DNA of 64,000 nt, taken from contig JAJQOW010000021.1 in assembly GCA_037975125.1 (NCBI GenBank), positions 1,612,001 through 1,676,000 on the forward strand, in the 5' to 3' direction. A program made the position numbers and the translations under genes. This DNA comes from Latrodectus hesperus (lineage: Eukaryota; Arthropoda; Arachnida; Araneae; Theridiidae). Shown here one piece after another: positions 36,108-51,736 of the stretch; position 1 is the stretch's first letter, and each line of letters begins with the position of its first letter. The notes under the pieces are model-generated. The model had not been told where the DNA came from. It saw only the letters and a program-made list of their open reading frames with translations, and searched no databases.

Positions 36108-37047
36108 AGTAATGAATATGAAAATATATATAATATGCTAATTTCATAATATGCTCGATAATTTTGATGGATTGCGATAAGGTGTAGTAACAAAAACAAC
36201 TAAAAGGTTCATTGAAATAGACATAAAAAATTTCTAAAAAAAAATGGTTTTGTATTCAATCCTAAATGTTATATTTAAAATTATATTCCTCACACGGGTT
36301 CACTAGAAGTTACATTCATTTCTTACATAATATAAATAAATTGATAGATGTATTTAAAACTTATTTTATTTACTGAAATTTATTAATATTTTTGATAATA
36401 ATTATGTCTGAATGGTATATTACATTATTATTATTAATATTTACAATAAATCTTTTAGTTAAATTGCCAAAAATATGTTTACATCAACGTAACGAAAATA
36501 AACTGCCTTGAAATATAACTTTTCAATAAAAAGAACATAGTTTTTTGTTATTTAATTATGTTAGTACAATTATATTTTTGTGTTGACCAAAAATATCACA
36601 GTTTCATTTATTAAAAAATATTAACGCAAATATTCACTTAAAACATCGACAGTTTTTTTCCATATCATTAAATTTACATACACGAAATGATATGAATAAG
36701 ATATTAATGCCTAAAGATTTAATTTTTACTTTGCTAATAAGCCAGTAGCTTGCAATTATATAATTGGTGAGTTTTAAGCTAATGAATGATATTTTATTTA
36801 TTTATTTACTTCCGAAAATTTCTTGAAAATCCTATTTTAATGATATGCTACCAAAATATTTTAAATTTATTATTTTCTCATAGTATGAAGATTTTGATAT
36901 GTGTTATTATATTTAAGTGGCACAGTAAAATGCAATTTATCCATCTAATTTTTTGAAATTGTTCAATGAAATATTTTTTGAAACATTCATGAATAATAAA
37001 TAACTCCATTATTTTTCAACTTAGTAAAACACAAAATCATATTTTTT
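36108..37047. other. AT-rich DNA, nothing recognised
   Basis: No supported feature. Confidence 0.4.
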
Positions 37048-37059
37048 AAATGGTAAAAT

Positions 37060-37341
37060 GCCGCCCAACTTGTCTAGTGGTCAAGCGTGTATGACTGCGG
37101 ATAGGGAGGTCCTGGGTTCGAATCCCGGTTCGTGCATGGATGTACTTTCTCTTTCTATCTATCCTCTCTTTGTCCTTTCCTCGTATGAATGAGGATGTGA
37201 TTGGTTGCCAACCCTATAAACGGGTACCTATGGCATGTGTGTACTGAGGAAGTCGGACTACACACCAAAATAGGGTTCAGTTGGAAAAGTGGAGCAGCGC
37301 ACCCCATATTGCCAGCCTAGCTGGCACACGACAACAACAAC
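37060..37341 (+). mobile_element. tRNA-derived SINE family 1, tail B
   Basis: Head gccgcccaacttgtctagtgg, B box gggttcgaatccc and body as in tail A copies up to ggcatgtgtgta. Tail B follows (ctgaggaagtcggactac, gtggagcagcgcacccc, ccagcctagctggcacacg) with (ACA)n. A near-perfect target duplication, aaatggtaa(a/t)at, lies at 37048-37059 and 37342-37353. Confidence 0.9.
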
Positions 37342-37353
37342 AAATGGTAATAT

Positions 37354-38112
37354 GCCCAATGAATAGTTTATATTTATAAAAAAAATCATGAAATAAAATG
37401 ACGACAGTTAAACAGAACTTTGCAGAATAAACTTAAACTTATAGAGCTTAAGAATATGTAATAATTTTTTTTCAAATATAGTGATATTGTGATTTCTCTT
37501 GTGATATTGTTAATATTGTGCTTTCTCTTAAATGATATATAAATGATATATCTGGATTGGAAAAATTATTTTTATTTCTTAAAAATGTATTATTTTCCCT
37601 ATTAACCAGTTTTAGAAAAAAAATTAATTATTATTTTTTCAGTTAGCTTTCCTATTAAATTTTCCTCTTAGCCTATTCATTCTTATTTGCCTGTTTTTGA
37701 AAAATTAAATTTAATATTCAGAAAAATTTTGTTGATTTATACTGAACAGCTCGTAATTTTAAATAATAACCAGCGATAAAGACAATTCAAATTACTACTC
37801 TGCATGACATAATCAGAGAGATTTCATAACCACGGTAAACGTCCTTTACGTTTTATTAATTCACAACCTCAACAAAATGAAAATAGATTTTTCAGTTTAT
37901 TAACTGTTAAAGAGAGTTTTTGATTTGTTATTAAGTTAACCTATTAAGAAAACTAAATCTTTAGTTTTTGTATATAAATTAACGATTTTTACTATAAAAA
38001 TGAAAAAAAGTTTCTGAGGGAAATTTAATAATTCTGTATAAGCAAGGGAATGAAATTTTCACTAAATATGGAGAAATAATTCAAAAAAGTAAGTTGACTT
38101 CCAAAGGCTCAA
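37354..38112. other. AT-rich DNA, nothing recognised
   Basis: No supported feature. Confidence 0.4.
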
Positions 38113-38119
38113 TGATAGT

Positions 38120-38427
38120 TTTTTTTCCAACGGCGGGCACACTTGTGTGACGAACCCTATGCCACAACAAGGCCAGAGACTGCTACTCATTTGTCGTTAC
38201 CCAGCGAGCACCTGTGAACCAAGTCACGGAGGCGAGTAGCGTTACCCGCGCCATACCACCACAAACCCCTTTATAGGGTTGGCCACATTCATACAACAAC
38301 ACAGAAGAAAGGACAGAGAAACACAGGGAAGAGAAGAAGGAAACATCGTTGCCCAAACCAGGATTCGAACCCGGGACCTCCAGTTCAGGAGTCAGGAACA
38401 CTAAACACTCAGCCATTGGTCGGCGAC
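38120..38427 (-). mobile_element. tRNA-derived SINE family 2
   Basis: Minus-strand copy. Head gccgaccaatggctgagtg, B box gggttcgaatcc, body with gaatgtggccaaccctataa, and tail ggtaacgctactcgcctccg to gcccgccgttgg plus a short A-run. tgatagt on both sides (38113-38119 and 38428-38434) is the likely target duplication. The frame at 38183-38470 is incidental. Confidence 0.85.
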
Positions 38428-38434
38428 TGATAGT

Positions 38435-41193
38435 AAAATTTAGGATATATTGAGATATTTTGAATCTCAATTGAATGATTCATAAAAGGAAATTTAAAAA
38501 AAGCCAAAAATTGCTGAAAATACAAAATCTGTTTTGTGTGAATATCCAAATAACAATATTTTCAATGAAATGTAAAATTACCTAAATCTAGATTCATGTT
38601 ACTTTAATTTACAAAACTTTTTCATTAAATTTGATTATTCAACTTTGACAATTTTTTGATTTCAAAAATAAATAGTTTGTTTAACATAATATAATATTTC
38701 AGAATTTTTAATAAATAATGTATCTTTAACTGCACATTAAACGTAATGTAGAAAATTTTAAAATTTGATTGTCTGACTTTGGTATTTACAAAAAATATAA
38801 GACAATATTAATATTCTGAATTACTATACGTGATGGTACTGATTAAACTGATGACATACATTAGGACTGAATATATTCAATACAGAAACTTTCAATAATA
38901 AGATGAAACTTCAAATATAGTTTAAGAGTATTAAATTTCATTATGACATTATTTTCAAGGGAATATATGAAATTTCTTTGTTAGATGAAATTATATTTTA
39001 ACCCTACTCTCTGCTTTGAAGTATTGCATACTGTAAATATTCACAGAAAAAAATATAACAACAGAATATTCTTGTTAAATATATTTATTAATTACATATA
39101 ATATAAAAATATTAAATTTACGGCAATAAAATAAGTGCTAATATTAGTATGACGATAATAATTTTTTGTATTAAGTTTAAAAAACAATCTGAATTATCAC
39201 TGTGTTCATTATAAATCCCATTTTACTATAGAAATGAATGAACTTTTTCATGACAAAATATAATTTGCTTGATTTGAAAAAAATTATAGCTGCACTTGAT
39301 TTTTATTAATAATATTAATTTGAAATATTGATTTGAAAGTAGAGTCATATTGTCCTTAATTTACGCTTAATAAAACAAACATTTTATCTTAATGTTTAAT
39401 ACTTCTTATTGAATGGCAATTGCACACCAAATTAATAGGCTAATTGAATGAGTTACTCTCATTAAATTAAACGCGAAACATGTGCATATATTTAGAGGAC
39501 TAACATTTGAATGAGAAACATGAGATTATTAGGAAAAATTAAAGGAATATTTGCAATAAAACTTTAATGTGCTGTTTAATTTAAAAGTTGATAAGAGAGG
39601 AAAACATGTAGACAGATTTGAGAAAAAAATATTTTCCTTTGAAGATGATCTCATAAATCTATATACCTGATTATGAAACAAAACTTAATATAGGAGCTCC
39701 AGAAATGGTTGATTGTGGTTCTGTATTTAATCCGATTATTAATTTCAATGTAAAGTTCATGCTTTACAAATTATATTTTTATGATAATATATCTGTATAT
39801 AATTTGTAAAATATATTATTGTCAAAAAATATAATTTACATTTTATAAAAATTATAAGAATTATATAATTTTCGGTAAAAATGTGATACCAGTTTGTTAA
39901 AAAAATTATATTTATTAGCTAACTTTTGTGTAAGTTACTCATGATAAAATTTTGTACATGGTCATGGAAATTTTTTAAACAATATCATTAATTAGCTAAC
40001 TTTTGTGCTTGCAATTTTTGAATAAATTTTGCTATGTTTATACCTGGTAGTTCTAGATTTCTAATTAAAAAAAATAGATTATTATTTTCGGGAATATACA
40101 TAAATTTTACTTCATTTGTAAAGTAGAGTTTTGTTCATAAAATATAAAGCTCTGTTAAAAAAATTTTGTCATTTAATTAAAAATGATCAAATAATTCTTA
40201 TGTTCTTTTATTTTAAAATATATTGTCTTATATTTTAAATAAAGACACTTTTATAAGCTGACTTAAAGCAAATAATTTATGTATGCATGTCATTATAAAG
40301 AAAATATTCTTCTTTTAATGGCAAAAATAAATTTAATGTGACATTTTTCTCAAGAAAGCTCTTAAAATCAGCCCATAAAAATTTATTTTACGAATAAAAT
40401 GACTAAAATTGTAAAATGAAAACGCCAAGATTGACATGAGATTTAAAGAGGAAAAAACAACTTTTAAATTCTATTCTCTTGGTTGAATTTTTGACCTTTT
40501 TACAGTAAAGAAGAGATGAAATGCTTCGCTTCAACAAATAAAGTTTCAGTCTTATTAATTCATTAACGTTGCAGCGAAATGCAATTTTCTTCAGTTTAGA
40601 CCTTTTGTAAGAATAGAAGTTCCTGTATCAGGGTGTATTCAAACGCAAGTAAATAATCCCTCAACATCTCCTCAATTTGTTTACCCCCAGCGGTTTCTGT
40701 AAAGAGGCTTTATTTGCTCAGAGTTGTTGTCTGAAAGGAGAGATTAAAAGGGACCATTTTAATGAAGTCGAAATTCTAATTAGCATACCACACATGATGC
40801 AATAATAGTTGTGTTAGAACTTTTTTCACTTGATTTCTGTATCGAGTTCTTTTTAAAGGAAAGAAAATATATTTATCGTTTTATGTACACTTATAAAAAT
40901 ATGGATTTTTTTATCATTTTAAAATTAGAAATAAATTTTTCTGTTGTCTATTAGTACATTACTGCGTGAGAAGATATTACTAATGAAGGAGCATATTTCT
41001 GCAACAATTTTATTGTTGTAGTAAATAATACTACAATAAAATTATTACTTGTTGAATTTGAATTTGAATTTGAATAAAAAGTTCCTTTAAAAAATAATTT
41101 TCATTTTCGATATCTTTCATTTAAAATTGCTTTTCTTTGTACTACTCCTTAAATTTTTCTGAATGCTTACCATTGAGACATTGGATTTGTATC
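38435..41193. other. AT-rich DNA, nothing recognised
   Basis: About 2.8 kb without a convincing frame, SINE or array. A small gaattt hexamer run lies near 41053-41076. Confidence 0.4.
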
Positions 41194-41201
41194 CCATAGA
41201 T

Positions 41202-42449
41202 CAGTGGTCAGCAACCTTGTTATTCAAAAGAACCAAATGTAGATAATTTACAATTTAATTTTATTCAAAGAGCCATTTTTTTAGCATAAGCTTTGCCTTA
41301 GTATAAGATATTATTACTGAATTAGTTAGGATTAAAAGTACACCGTCAATCTTGCCTTTGCTAAATAAGTCCTAGTTTTACTAGCAATAAATTAAATAAA
41401 ACTTGGTATAGTACTTATATAAAGATAATAACATGTATTTAAAAGTATCACTAGTAAAATAATATAAAACGTATTCTTAAGAATAATAACAAATACTTTA
41501 CCAATGGGAACATTAGAATTGTATTTTCTTGGAAAGTAAAGGAAATTCAGATTTATATAATGTAGTTTTTAATTTGATACGCGATTCTAAATTCTCAACG
41601 ATAAGCCGATTTCTTAATTTTCTCATGATATTGTTCATGCTTGAAAATGCTTGTTCATAGGAATATGCAGACCAAAATTAGAAAAGAATATCAAAAGCTA
41701 GTTTTAGTTGATAATATGAGTCAGAAATACTATTCCAATTGTAAAAACTCAACATATTTTCCCTCTCAAGTCTATTAAAGCAGACCACTTGTGTTGTAAA
41801 CTTAGTTGACATTTATTTATTTTCAATATCTTTAAATCGGCACAAAGACGCTCAAATTTTGACCTCCATAGTTCTTCACTTTTAAAATTAAGCAACTGTT
41901 TTTCAAAGCTGCCAATATCAGTATTAAAGGATTAAAAATTATGCTCTGTTACAGTGATATTCAGGGAGTTTGTTACAAAATCTAGCTTCGCTTTGTTATT
42001 TCTGAAGTCTTTAAACCTGCTGAGAAAAGTTTCCTTCATTTTTATTGGTATTGTTTTGAAATAGCAAATGTCAACATTAAAATTACTTTCTCCACAAAAG
42101 TCCAAAGTAGTTGGGCCTGCAGTAGAGATAAAGCACACAAAAAGATAAGCTTGCGCTGCGTCATTTAAATTACAAGAGTGGTCAACTGCTATTGGAATAA
42201 AATTTAAAGTCTTTAATTTATAAAAATAATCGAACATTTTAAAGGAATGATTTCGAAAAATTTTTGTGTCATTTGTCTAGACTCTGGAATATTTTTTTGT
42301 TTTCTATAAATGTGCCCCTGCTTTATAGTTTTGAATTTCAAAAGTTTTTACTCGTTTCTTACAAGGCAAGATAACAATTAATATTCCTGCCTGCATTTTG
42401 TAGAAGAGCTGTAGCGAAAAAGCAAAGAGTCGTGGTTTGCCGACCACTA
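41202..42449 (-). mobile_element. hAT element with terminal inverted repeats
   Basis: The left end is cagtggtcagcaacc and the reverse complement of the right end is tagtggtcggcaaacc, matching the CAGTGGT-type ends of hAT elements. Possible decayed 8-bp target duplications are ccatagat (41194-41201) and cattcgat (42450-42457), 5 of 8 identical. The interior carries a degraded transposase on the minus strand. At ~1.25 kb it is internally deleted relative to autonomous hATs. Confidence 0.78.
41513..42237 (-). pseudogene. hAT transposase relic (GTF2IRD2/EPM2AIP1-like)
   Basis: Minus-strand frame 42237-41932 reads LNFIPIAVDHSCNLNDAAQ, the catalytic-core VDES-type block, then appears to skip the middle of the protein to KETFLSRFKDFRNNKAKLDF. 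After a stop it continues SFEKQLLNFKSEELWRSKFE. In another frame (~41655-41513) it ends YEQAFSSMNNIMRKLRNRLI...LESRIKLKTT to a stop at 41513-41515. This is the C-terminal dimerisation region, with the usual Cys of CEQ-F replaced by Tyr. Internal deletion, frameshifts and stops make it non-functional. It is distinct from the ZBED5-like relic at 16.8-18.3 kb. Confidence 0.8.
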
Positions 42450-42457
42450 CATTCGAT

Positions 42458-45400
42458 CATCTTTTGAGAAATTACTGTATAGGATTTGTGCCAGCCCGTT
42501 GCACTTAAACTAAAATGATTTGTCCACCATGGTACAAGAAGAATGGAATGCAATTACTTTAACAGATAACAGAGTTAAGGTACTCTGGAACATACCAATG
42601 GTACTCTGGAACATCTCCTGTAACTCTTCTGGAAATAAAATGTGACCGAAAATCTCAGACTGCCTTGGCTAGATTCTCAAGTGGATAGCTAAAATCTTTA
42701 TCGTTTGAACGTGGTACATAAAATATCCCACTTGTAAAAAATACTGTGACCATCCAGACTCCCCGAAAAATATTCTGGATTGAGTTGGACTTTCCCGAGA
42801 GGATTTATCCTCAGATCCCCTGATAGTCATTAACTTTCTGACTGTCAACAATTAATTGGAGTTAATCTGATTAGTGCCAGATCTTTATAGAGGATAATCC
42901 TCAACAACAGGCATACTTTTAGCTAGAAATGTATAAGTTGTAATTAAAACAAAGGATGCCAGGTATGATTAGAAAGATGTATATTGTCTTTTAAGTTCAA
43001 CACCAGTGATACACCAGATGGCTTGCATATAAATATATTTTTGTGGGTGTAATTTTCTAAGAGAAATCACACTAAATTTTAAATACATATTGTGCCTCGT
43101 AACACATGAAATCATTGAAAAATTTGAGCAATTATTTATATTTTTAAAAACAAAAAACAACTCTATCTCCCACAAAAACGAATATAAGTATTTACATAAA
43201 ATTCTGCAATTAGCATTACCTTATTAACCTTAATATTTATATGGTTTTTCATAAATTTCCCATGGCCAGAATTTTCACACAGACAAGCTCAAGTGACACA
43301 AGTGACTTCAGATTCCCAATTACATTGAGATCAAAATCCAAAATTTCCTCAATATCTTAAAAAATGGCCAATAGATATAGAAATAAATGGTTCAAGTTTA
43401 TAGTAAATAATATTTCTAGACTAACTGTGGTATTCATTTTTTTTTTTGCTTTGTTTTTGCCAAAGAAACAATAAAATTATATGTACATTTTAAAGAAAAC
43501 GCTAGAAAAACATTTTATTAAGACAGAAAAAAATGTACAGAAAAATATTTAAAAAATTGTAATTAATATTTTATTATAACATTACAAATAATATTTAGTT
43601 TAATAGGAAAGTATAAGACTGTTATGAATAAAAACGAATGATGAATAATAGCTCTTATTTGATTAACATAAACAAAAAAATTGCAAAGTTCTTATTAAAT
43701 TGGAAATATCATGATAAACAATATATTATCATCTATCTTTCAATTCAAGCCAGTTTCAATTTACAATTTAATGAATATTCCAGTATTAATATTTATTCTC
43801 AGACTGTTTTTTCTTGGAATATAATTGTTCCCTTATTATCTCAAGTCAGTTAAACCTGCCCATATTTTCTTTAAATTATACATTTTACCGTGTTTTATCA
43901 TCTTTTATAAAAGCATATCTTTACCTAATTTGTTAAGAAATGAATATAATGGGTAGATGAGTAAGATTCAAAACCATCAGAGCATTGTTCATTAAAGAAA
44001 TAACCAATTACAGAGTCTGTGTTTTACTTGAATATAAACAATTAAATTAATAATAAAGGGTTTTCAAGGAAATTTCATAAATATTTTGACATTACTCTTC
44101 TCTTTAGAAATAAGCCAAAACATAATTTATCTTATTTATCTAAATTGTAATTTAAATAAAATTTTCTTTTTATTAAAAAGAAATGTTTTTCAGCTTCATA
44201 TCTGTAAAAACATTTGGCTTTTAGTTTTGATAATTCTTTAAAATTAATATAAACATAATTGAATAAAGTTAGGTTTTATCATACATGGTTGTTAGATTAA
44301 GATTATTTGTCAATTTAAACTTACTTTTATAAATATTCTTAAGCATTTTAATTTTAATAGGATTTGTTTCAAATTTCCATTAACTGAAAAACACTTGAAG
44401 TTTAGCAAAAGTAACATACATTAGACGATAATATCGTTATTGAAATACTTTTTAATCTGTAGATATTTTCATTCCATTTTATATATCTAGGCCATTTTAT
44501 GAAAGTAAAACTGGCCATAAAATGACATTTCCACAGAAATGACACATAGGGCGATAATTCGAAGTCGTCTTCGTACAAAAAGATCATAAATGTCGATAGC
44601 TCATGATCATTCCTTTTCCTTAGCATATCCAAACTCTTTTCGTAGAAATAACACGAACAATTTATTATTTATTTGGTTTTATTGCATTTCAAAAATTTTT
44701 TAATGTTCATTCTAAAATAAACTTAAGTTTATAGCTTTTTTGAGCCATATTTTTGTTTATTCAGGACTTTTTTCGGTTACTTTATTTTCTGATAAATATT
44801 TTAGAAATGTGTAGCAGTTTATTTAATGCTTAAGCAAATCCCCTAATTTATTCGAAATATCTCTTTCTGCCATTTCACGTAATATAATTTTTAGCAATAA
44901 ATAATGAATTAACAAACTCATCAGACAAATGGGCCGTAATATATAATCTGCTTCACAATTTAGCTGTTGAAAAATGTTTATCAGTTGAAAAAAATAGCTA
45001 ATTCACATTAGGTGTTAAAATGGTTTTAAAATTAATCTTCGCAAGATAAAAATACAAATTTAGATAGTTTGAAACAAAACGCATATTAATTCAAAATATC
45101 TCAAAAATTATAATGCTTAGTATTACTTTTATTGTTATAATCTTTAACAACAAACATGTATTGCAAATCAATTAGCATTTTATTCAATTATATCACTAAA
45201 ATTTAATTTATTTTTTAAAAATGTTTTTAACTTATTTTTATATTCATGTTGATTTGATATCACTTTTATAAAGTGTTAATATATGAAAAATACTCAAATA
45301 GTAAAGTTTAGTTAGAAAAAAGTAATTTTTTACATCTTATCCTGCAAATTTCTCGCTACATATTTTCTCATTGTAATGAAATTATATTATTAGTGCAAAA

Positions 45401-47205
45401 TTTTCATTCATCAAGAGAAAAATGCAATAATTTAAGTACTTAATTAGAAATTTTGAATTCAAATTTTTGCTTCAAAATTTAATTCATTAAAAACTTTATT
45501 TTAATTAATGCTTTTTTACTGAAATTATTAATTGTAATTCATATTCCTTACGGCAAAAATAACTAGTTTTAATGTGTTGCTTAAATTAAAATAAGTCTTA
45601 AGTGTACACAAGCTGTTACTTCTAAATAGTTTATTAATCTTTTTGAATTTTCAATTGAAATAGTGAAGTTTACTTACAAATATTTTATTTAAATATTTTT
45701 GAGAATTATTATCATTTTTATTTAAAGAGAATAGTTCTGAATTCAAACAAAATTTTAAAAGTCGTTTTATGATTGCAAAACATCTAAGTCACATTTTTTA
45801 TCACCCTTAATTTTAAAATTCTGGAAAGCATTTTTGTTTAAAAAATTCTACGAAACTTTACATCTTATCATTGTTTAACTTCAAGTAACCACCTGGTGTC
45901 CCAACGCTTTATATTTTGGGATATTATCGAAAGTTCATTGTTCAAACTTTCACAACTTTCCAGTAACTTTCTTTGATTTCTCTGCAAACTTGAATTAATT
46001 TTTCAATATTAAACCAAACAGATCTCTTAAAAGTTTCGAGACTAAAGTTTTTCTTTTGTATATGTGTATTATATGCAAATTGAGGTTCATTTTGGTATTT
46101 CGAAAAGCAAAAATCAATATTCAAAATTTCATTATGAATTCATCAACTGTTTCATATCATGTTTCCTTTCAACAATAAAGATACTCTTTTATTTTCGATA
46201 TCTTTTGTTAAAAACTTTTCAAAATATTTGCAACAACTTTTCCATATTACAATATTAAAATACAATGAAACTTTCTCGATGCATTAAGTTTACCATTTTT
46301 TTTTCGAAAATCACCTGTTTGAAAATTATAATGAGCGTTTCTATATATTTAACAATTCAACACAATGATAATAAAAATAAAATATTTTGGTACGATTTCA
46401 TTAAACCCCCACAATCGATCATCGAAACGATTGCTAAGCAATTTCCGTCAAAAATATATTTTGGTGTTTAAATAAGTTTTGCCAAAAATTGATAATTATT
46501 AAGTTAATAAAATTTCAATAAAATGTTTGTGCTATTTTTTAGCAGTTTCTAAGAACGTAAAACTTTTTAAACAAACCCCGAAGCAAATATTTACGACACT
46601 TGCGATTTTTTTTCTCTATTACTATGAGAATCGTACGGGGACTTAATGGAATTGTACTAATATTTTAATATCATTCTTAATTACACAGAATTTCCAAAAT
46701 ATTTTAACAATTAAAATCTTAGATTTAAAACTTAATAGAACTCTATAGCTCTATTATATAGCATTTCTATTTATAAATATTCAATGATCTATTAATAAAT
46801 TAATTTGTTGTATCCGCAGCAACAATATTATTAAACTCGTATTTGTTAAATATTCAGATTTTTGTAGAGATGATATTATATCAATCTAAACATCCTTAAA
46901 TAACAAACTATATTCATCAATGTGTTGCCTGATAGAACCATATTGCAGTACTTTTTCAATTCAAATTTAATTTGTAAACATTTCATAACATTCTTATCTG
47001 AAGTATTGTAAGAAGAATGAAAATGCAAGTTTCTACAATATGACCAGAAAAATAAATCACAATAATAGATGAAATAGGATTTTAAATTTCATAAAATACA
47101 AAAATATATATTTGAAATATTTAATTCACGTTATTTTGAAAACGTTTTAAATAATTGATAATATTCAATACATTATTTATAATGATATGATTAATTATAA
47201 ATATT
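42458..47205. other. AT-rich DNA with one dispersed repeat copy
   Basis: No gene recognised. Small frames at 42669-42851, 42969-43175, 43638-43853, 44402-44632, 45942-46124 and 46265-46471 have no domain signature. The only supported feature is the dispersed repeat at 46412-46660. Confidence 0.4.
46412..46660 (+). repeat. Dispersed repeat; uninterrupted relative of the mariner target
   Basis: This copy aligns with 9181-9242 followed directly by 10141-10340. gtttaaataagttttgcc here corresponds to gtttaaat, then the mariner with its TA duplication, then agttttgtc. It therefore preserves a paralogous empty site. The family itself is unclassified. Confidence 0.62.
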
Positions 47206-47485
47206 GCACCCACCGATGGCTGAGCTGTTAGCGCTCCTGATTCCTGAGCTGTGGGTCCCGGGTTCGAATCCTGGTTCGGGCATGGATGTTCATTTCTTTC
47301 TTTGTGTTTTTCTGCTGTTTCTTCTCTGATGATGTATGAATGTGGCCCACCCTATAAACGGGTTTGTGGTGATATGGTACGAGCAACGCTTCCGTGACTT
47401 GGTTCACAGGTCAAATGAGTAGCACTTTCTGGCCTTGTTGTGGCATAGGGTTGGTCACCCAAGAGCCCACCGTTGGAAAAAAAAT
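47206..47485 (+). mobile_element. tRNA-derived SINE family 2
   Basis: Head cacccaccgatggctgagc, B box gggttcgaatcc, gttcgggcatggatgttc, body gaatgtggcccaccctataaacggg and tail ending gagcccaccgttgg with a 9-A run. It has a short internal deletion relative to the copy at 35003 around the ctactcgcctccg block. The adjacent frames 47352-47630 and 47394-47750 are artefacts spanning the SINE and TA repeat. Confidence 0.87.
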
Positions 47486-47508
47486 AGAACAACATTGTAG
47501 TGATTTTA

Positions 47509-48440
<932 letters not shown>

Positions 48441-48444
48441 TATA

Positions 48445-48494
48445 ATATATATATCTATCTCTCTCACACACACACATATATATGTATGTATGTA
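48445..48494. repeat. Microsatellite (TA/TC/CA/TATG), left of Tc1 element
   Basis: A compound run of tatata, ctctct, cacaca and tatgtatg ends at the TA where the Tc1 element begins. The TA repeat resumes at 49907. Confidence 0.9.
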
Positions 48495-50044
<1,550 letters not shown>

Positions 50045-50106
50045 ATATCATAAATTTAGTTTTGAAACTTATTCATTCAAATAAATTCATGCATTCATTC
50101 ATTGCA

Positions 50107-50375
50107 GTGTACCAGCCAGGCTGGCAATATGAGGTGACGCTGTTCCACTTTTCCAACTGAACCCTATTTTGGTGTGGAGTCCGACTTCCTCAGTACACAC
50201 GTGCCATAGAGACCCGTTTATAGTGTAGGCAACCATTCACACCTCATTCATACAAGGAAAGGACTAAAACAGGATAGATAGAGAGAGAAATCACATCCAT
50301 CCCCGAACCGGGACTCGAACCCAGGACCTCCTTATCCGCAGTCAGGCACGCTGACCACTAGACAAGCTGGTCGGC
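50107..50375 (-). mobile_element. tRNA-derived SINE family 1, tail B
   Basis: Minus-strand copy: tail B (agcctggctgg, gtggaacagcgtcacctc, ctgaggaagtcggactcc), central block with tataaacgggtc, body, B box (gggactcgaaccca as read on +) and head ending near 50375. The extreme (CAA)n terminus is missing and no target duplication is evident. Confidence 0.85.
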
Positions 50376-50399
50376 TATGAAGTAAATTATTAGCCTTTT

Positions 50400-50650
50400 A
50401 TCTTCCGACAGAAGGCCGAGTGATTAGCGTCCCTAACTTTAAAGCAGTGGGTTCGCTTCATTGGTCGAATCCTGATTTGGGTATGGATGTTCCTTTTTTT
50501 CTCTCTCTCCATCAGTGTTTCTCTATTTTGTCGTTTCCGGAGCAAGCATAGCATACCCAGTATAACATGCCCTACAGTAAAAACTTTAACTCACCTTCGG
50601 CTCCTTTAGAGCAGAATTTGTTAAATTCTAAGGGGCAGCCGGGTATTGGA
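50400..50650 (+). mobile_element. Diverged tRNA-derived SINE, family 2 relative
   Basis: ccgacagaaggccgagtgattagcg resembles the family 2 head. It is followed by a B-box-like tggtcgaatcctg, gggtatggatgttcc and a pyrimidine-rich body. The 3' part (cttcggctcctttagagc, ggggcagccgggtattgg) differs from families 1-3, so this is either a different tail or a separate family. Confidence 0.55.
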
Positions 50651-51736
50651 AAAATATTTTTTTAGTAATGGGGATAAAATTTTAAAATTGACAGTAAACC
50701 AATAACGTATCCATTAAAACCTGTCATTGATATTTTAATTTGACATTTTCTCATTAAATTCTAGTTAGGTTTAATATAAAAGATTTAATAAAACACACAC
50801 ACATAGGTTTAAGAAAATAAAAAAAATGTAGTTGCCTCATATTGTACATTAATCGGAGATAACTTTTAAATTTCAATATAAATATATTTATGGAGTACAA
50901 AAAGTAAATTCTAATCTGTATTCAATCTGTACATTGGATAAATTTCTTAAAAATAATGATATTTGTTTCAAAATATTACGTCATTAAAAAGGGCCAAAAG
51001 TATATTACGCCACTGAAGGAGGAATAATTTTATTTTATATAGGTTTATTATAAAAATATAAGATAAATATGATAATTATAATTATGTTCCATTTATATAC
51101 TATAAGAATATTTATAATTTATATTTTCGTCAGGACTGAATTGAATTGCAAAATTTTTCAGAATTACAGTTTCATAGATTTGTTGAAATCCAAGTTTAGA
51201 AATATTGTTTTTTTACATATATCCGATTGAAGATATTCATTGAATATATGGATATATCTGTTAAATTCTTGTTGTATGAAAAATTGAGAATTAGTTATAA
51301 TAATGAATTTTATGAATATTTTGTCATGGCAGAATTGTAAATGATCTAAATCCAAGAAAAGTAATATTTATAAAATGTATCCATTTTTATGCTTGTGATA
51401 TTTTTAAAGGCAACTAAACAATTTTAGCATGAATCTGTTTTTCAAATGTAGAAAAATTACTACTTTCCTATTCAACTAAAATTTTTCCAGAGATTATTAA
51501 ATTTTAAGAAATATGTTTGAATCTTTAAAAAGAGATTTTTTACCAGCTGAAAAAAAACTACATAGTATTTTTTGTAAAGATGGAGTACTGATTCTAACAG
51601 ATACATATTTTATAAATTTTTGTAACAATCTTGACTATCAACTTCCTACTTAAACGTAACTCTATGTTTCACAAGAAAATAATTTTATTTTTGTTGTGAA
51701 CTGAAGCATAAATAGTACAAATATTGAATGCATTCA
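50651..51736. other. AT-rich left flank of the 109-bp array
   Basis: No gene. From ~51290 onward (aatgaattttatgaatatt, gatctaaatccaagaaaag) it is recognisably related to 58510-58870, so the flank belongs to a larger dispersed unit. Confidence 0.5.

Noticed and set aside
42359..42553. Minus-strand frame with Cys/Thr-rich stretch as a gene
   Set aside because: It straddles the right end of the hAT element and has no family resemblance.
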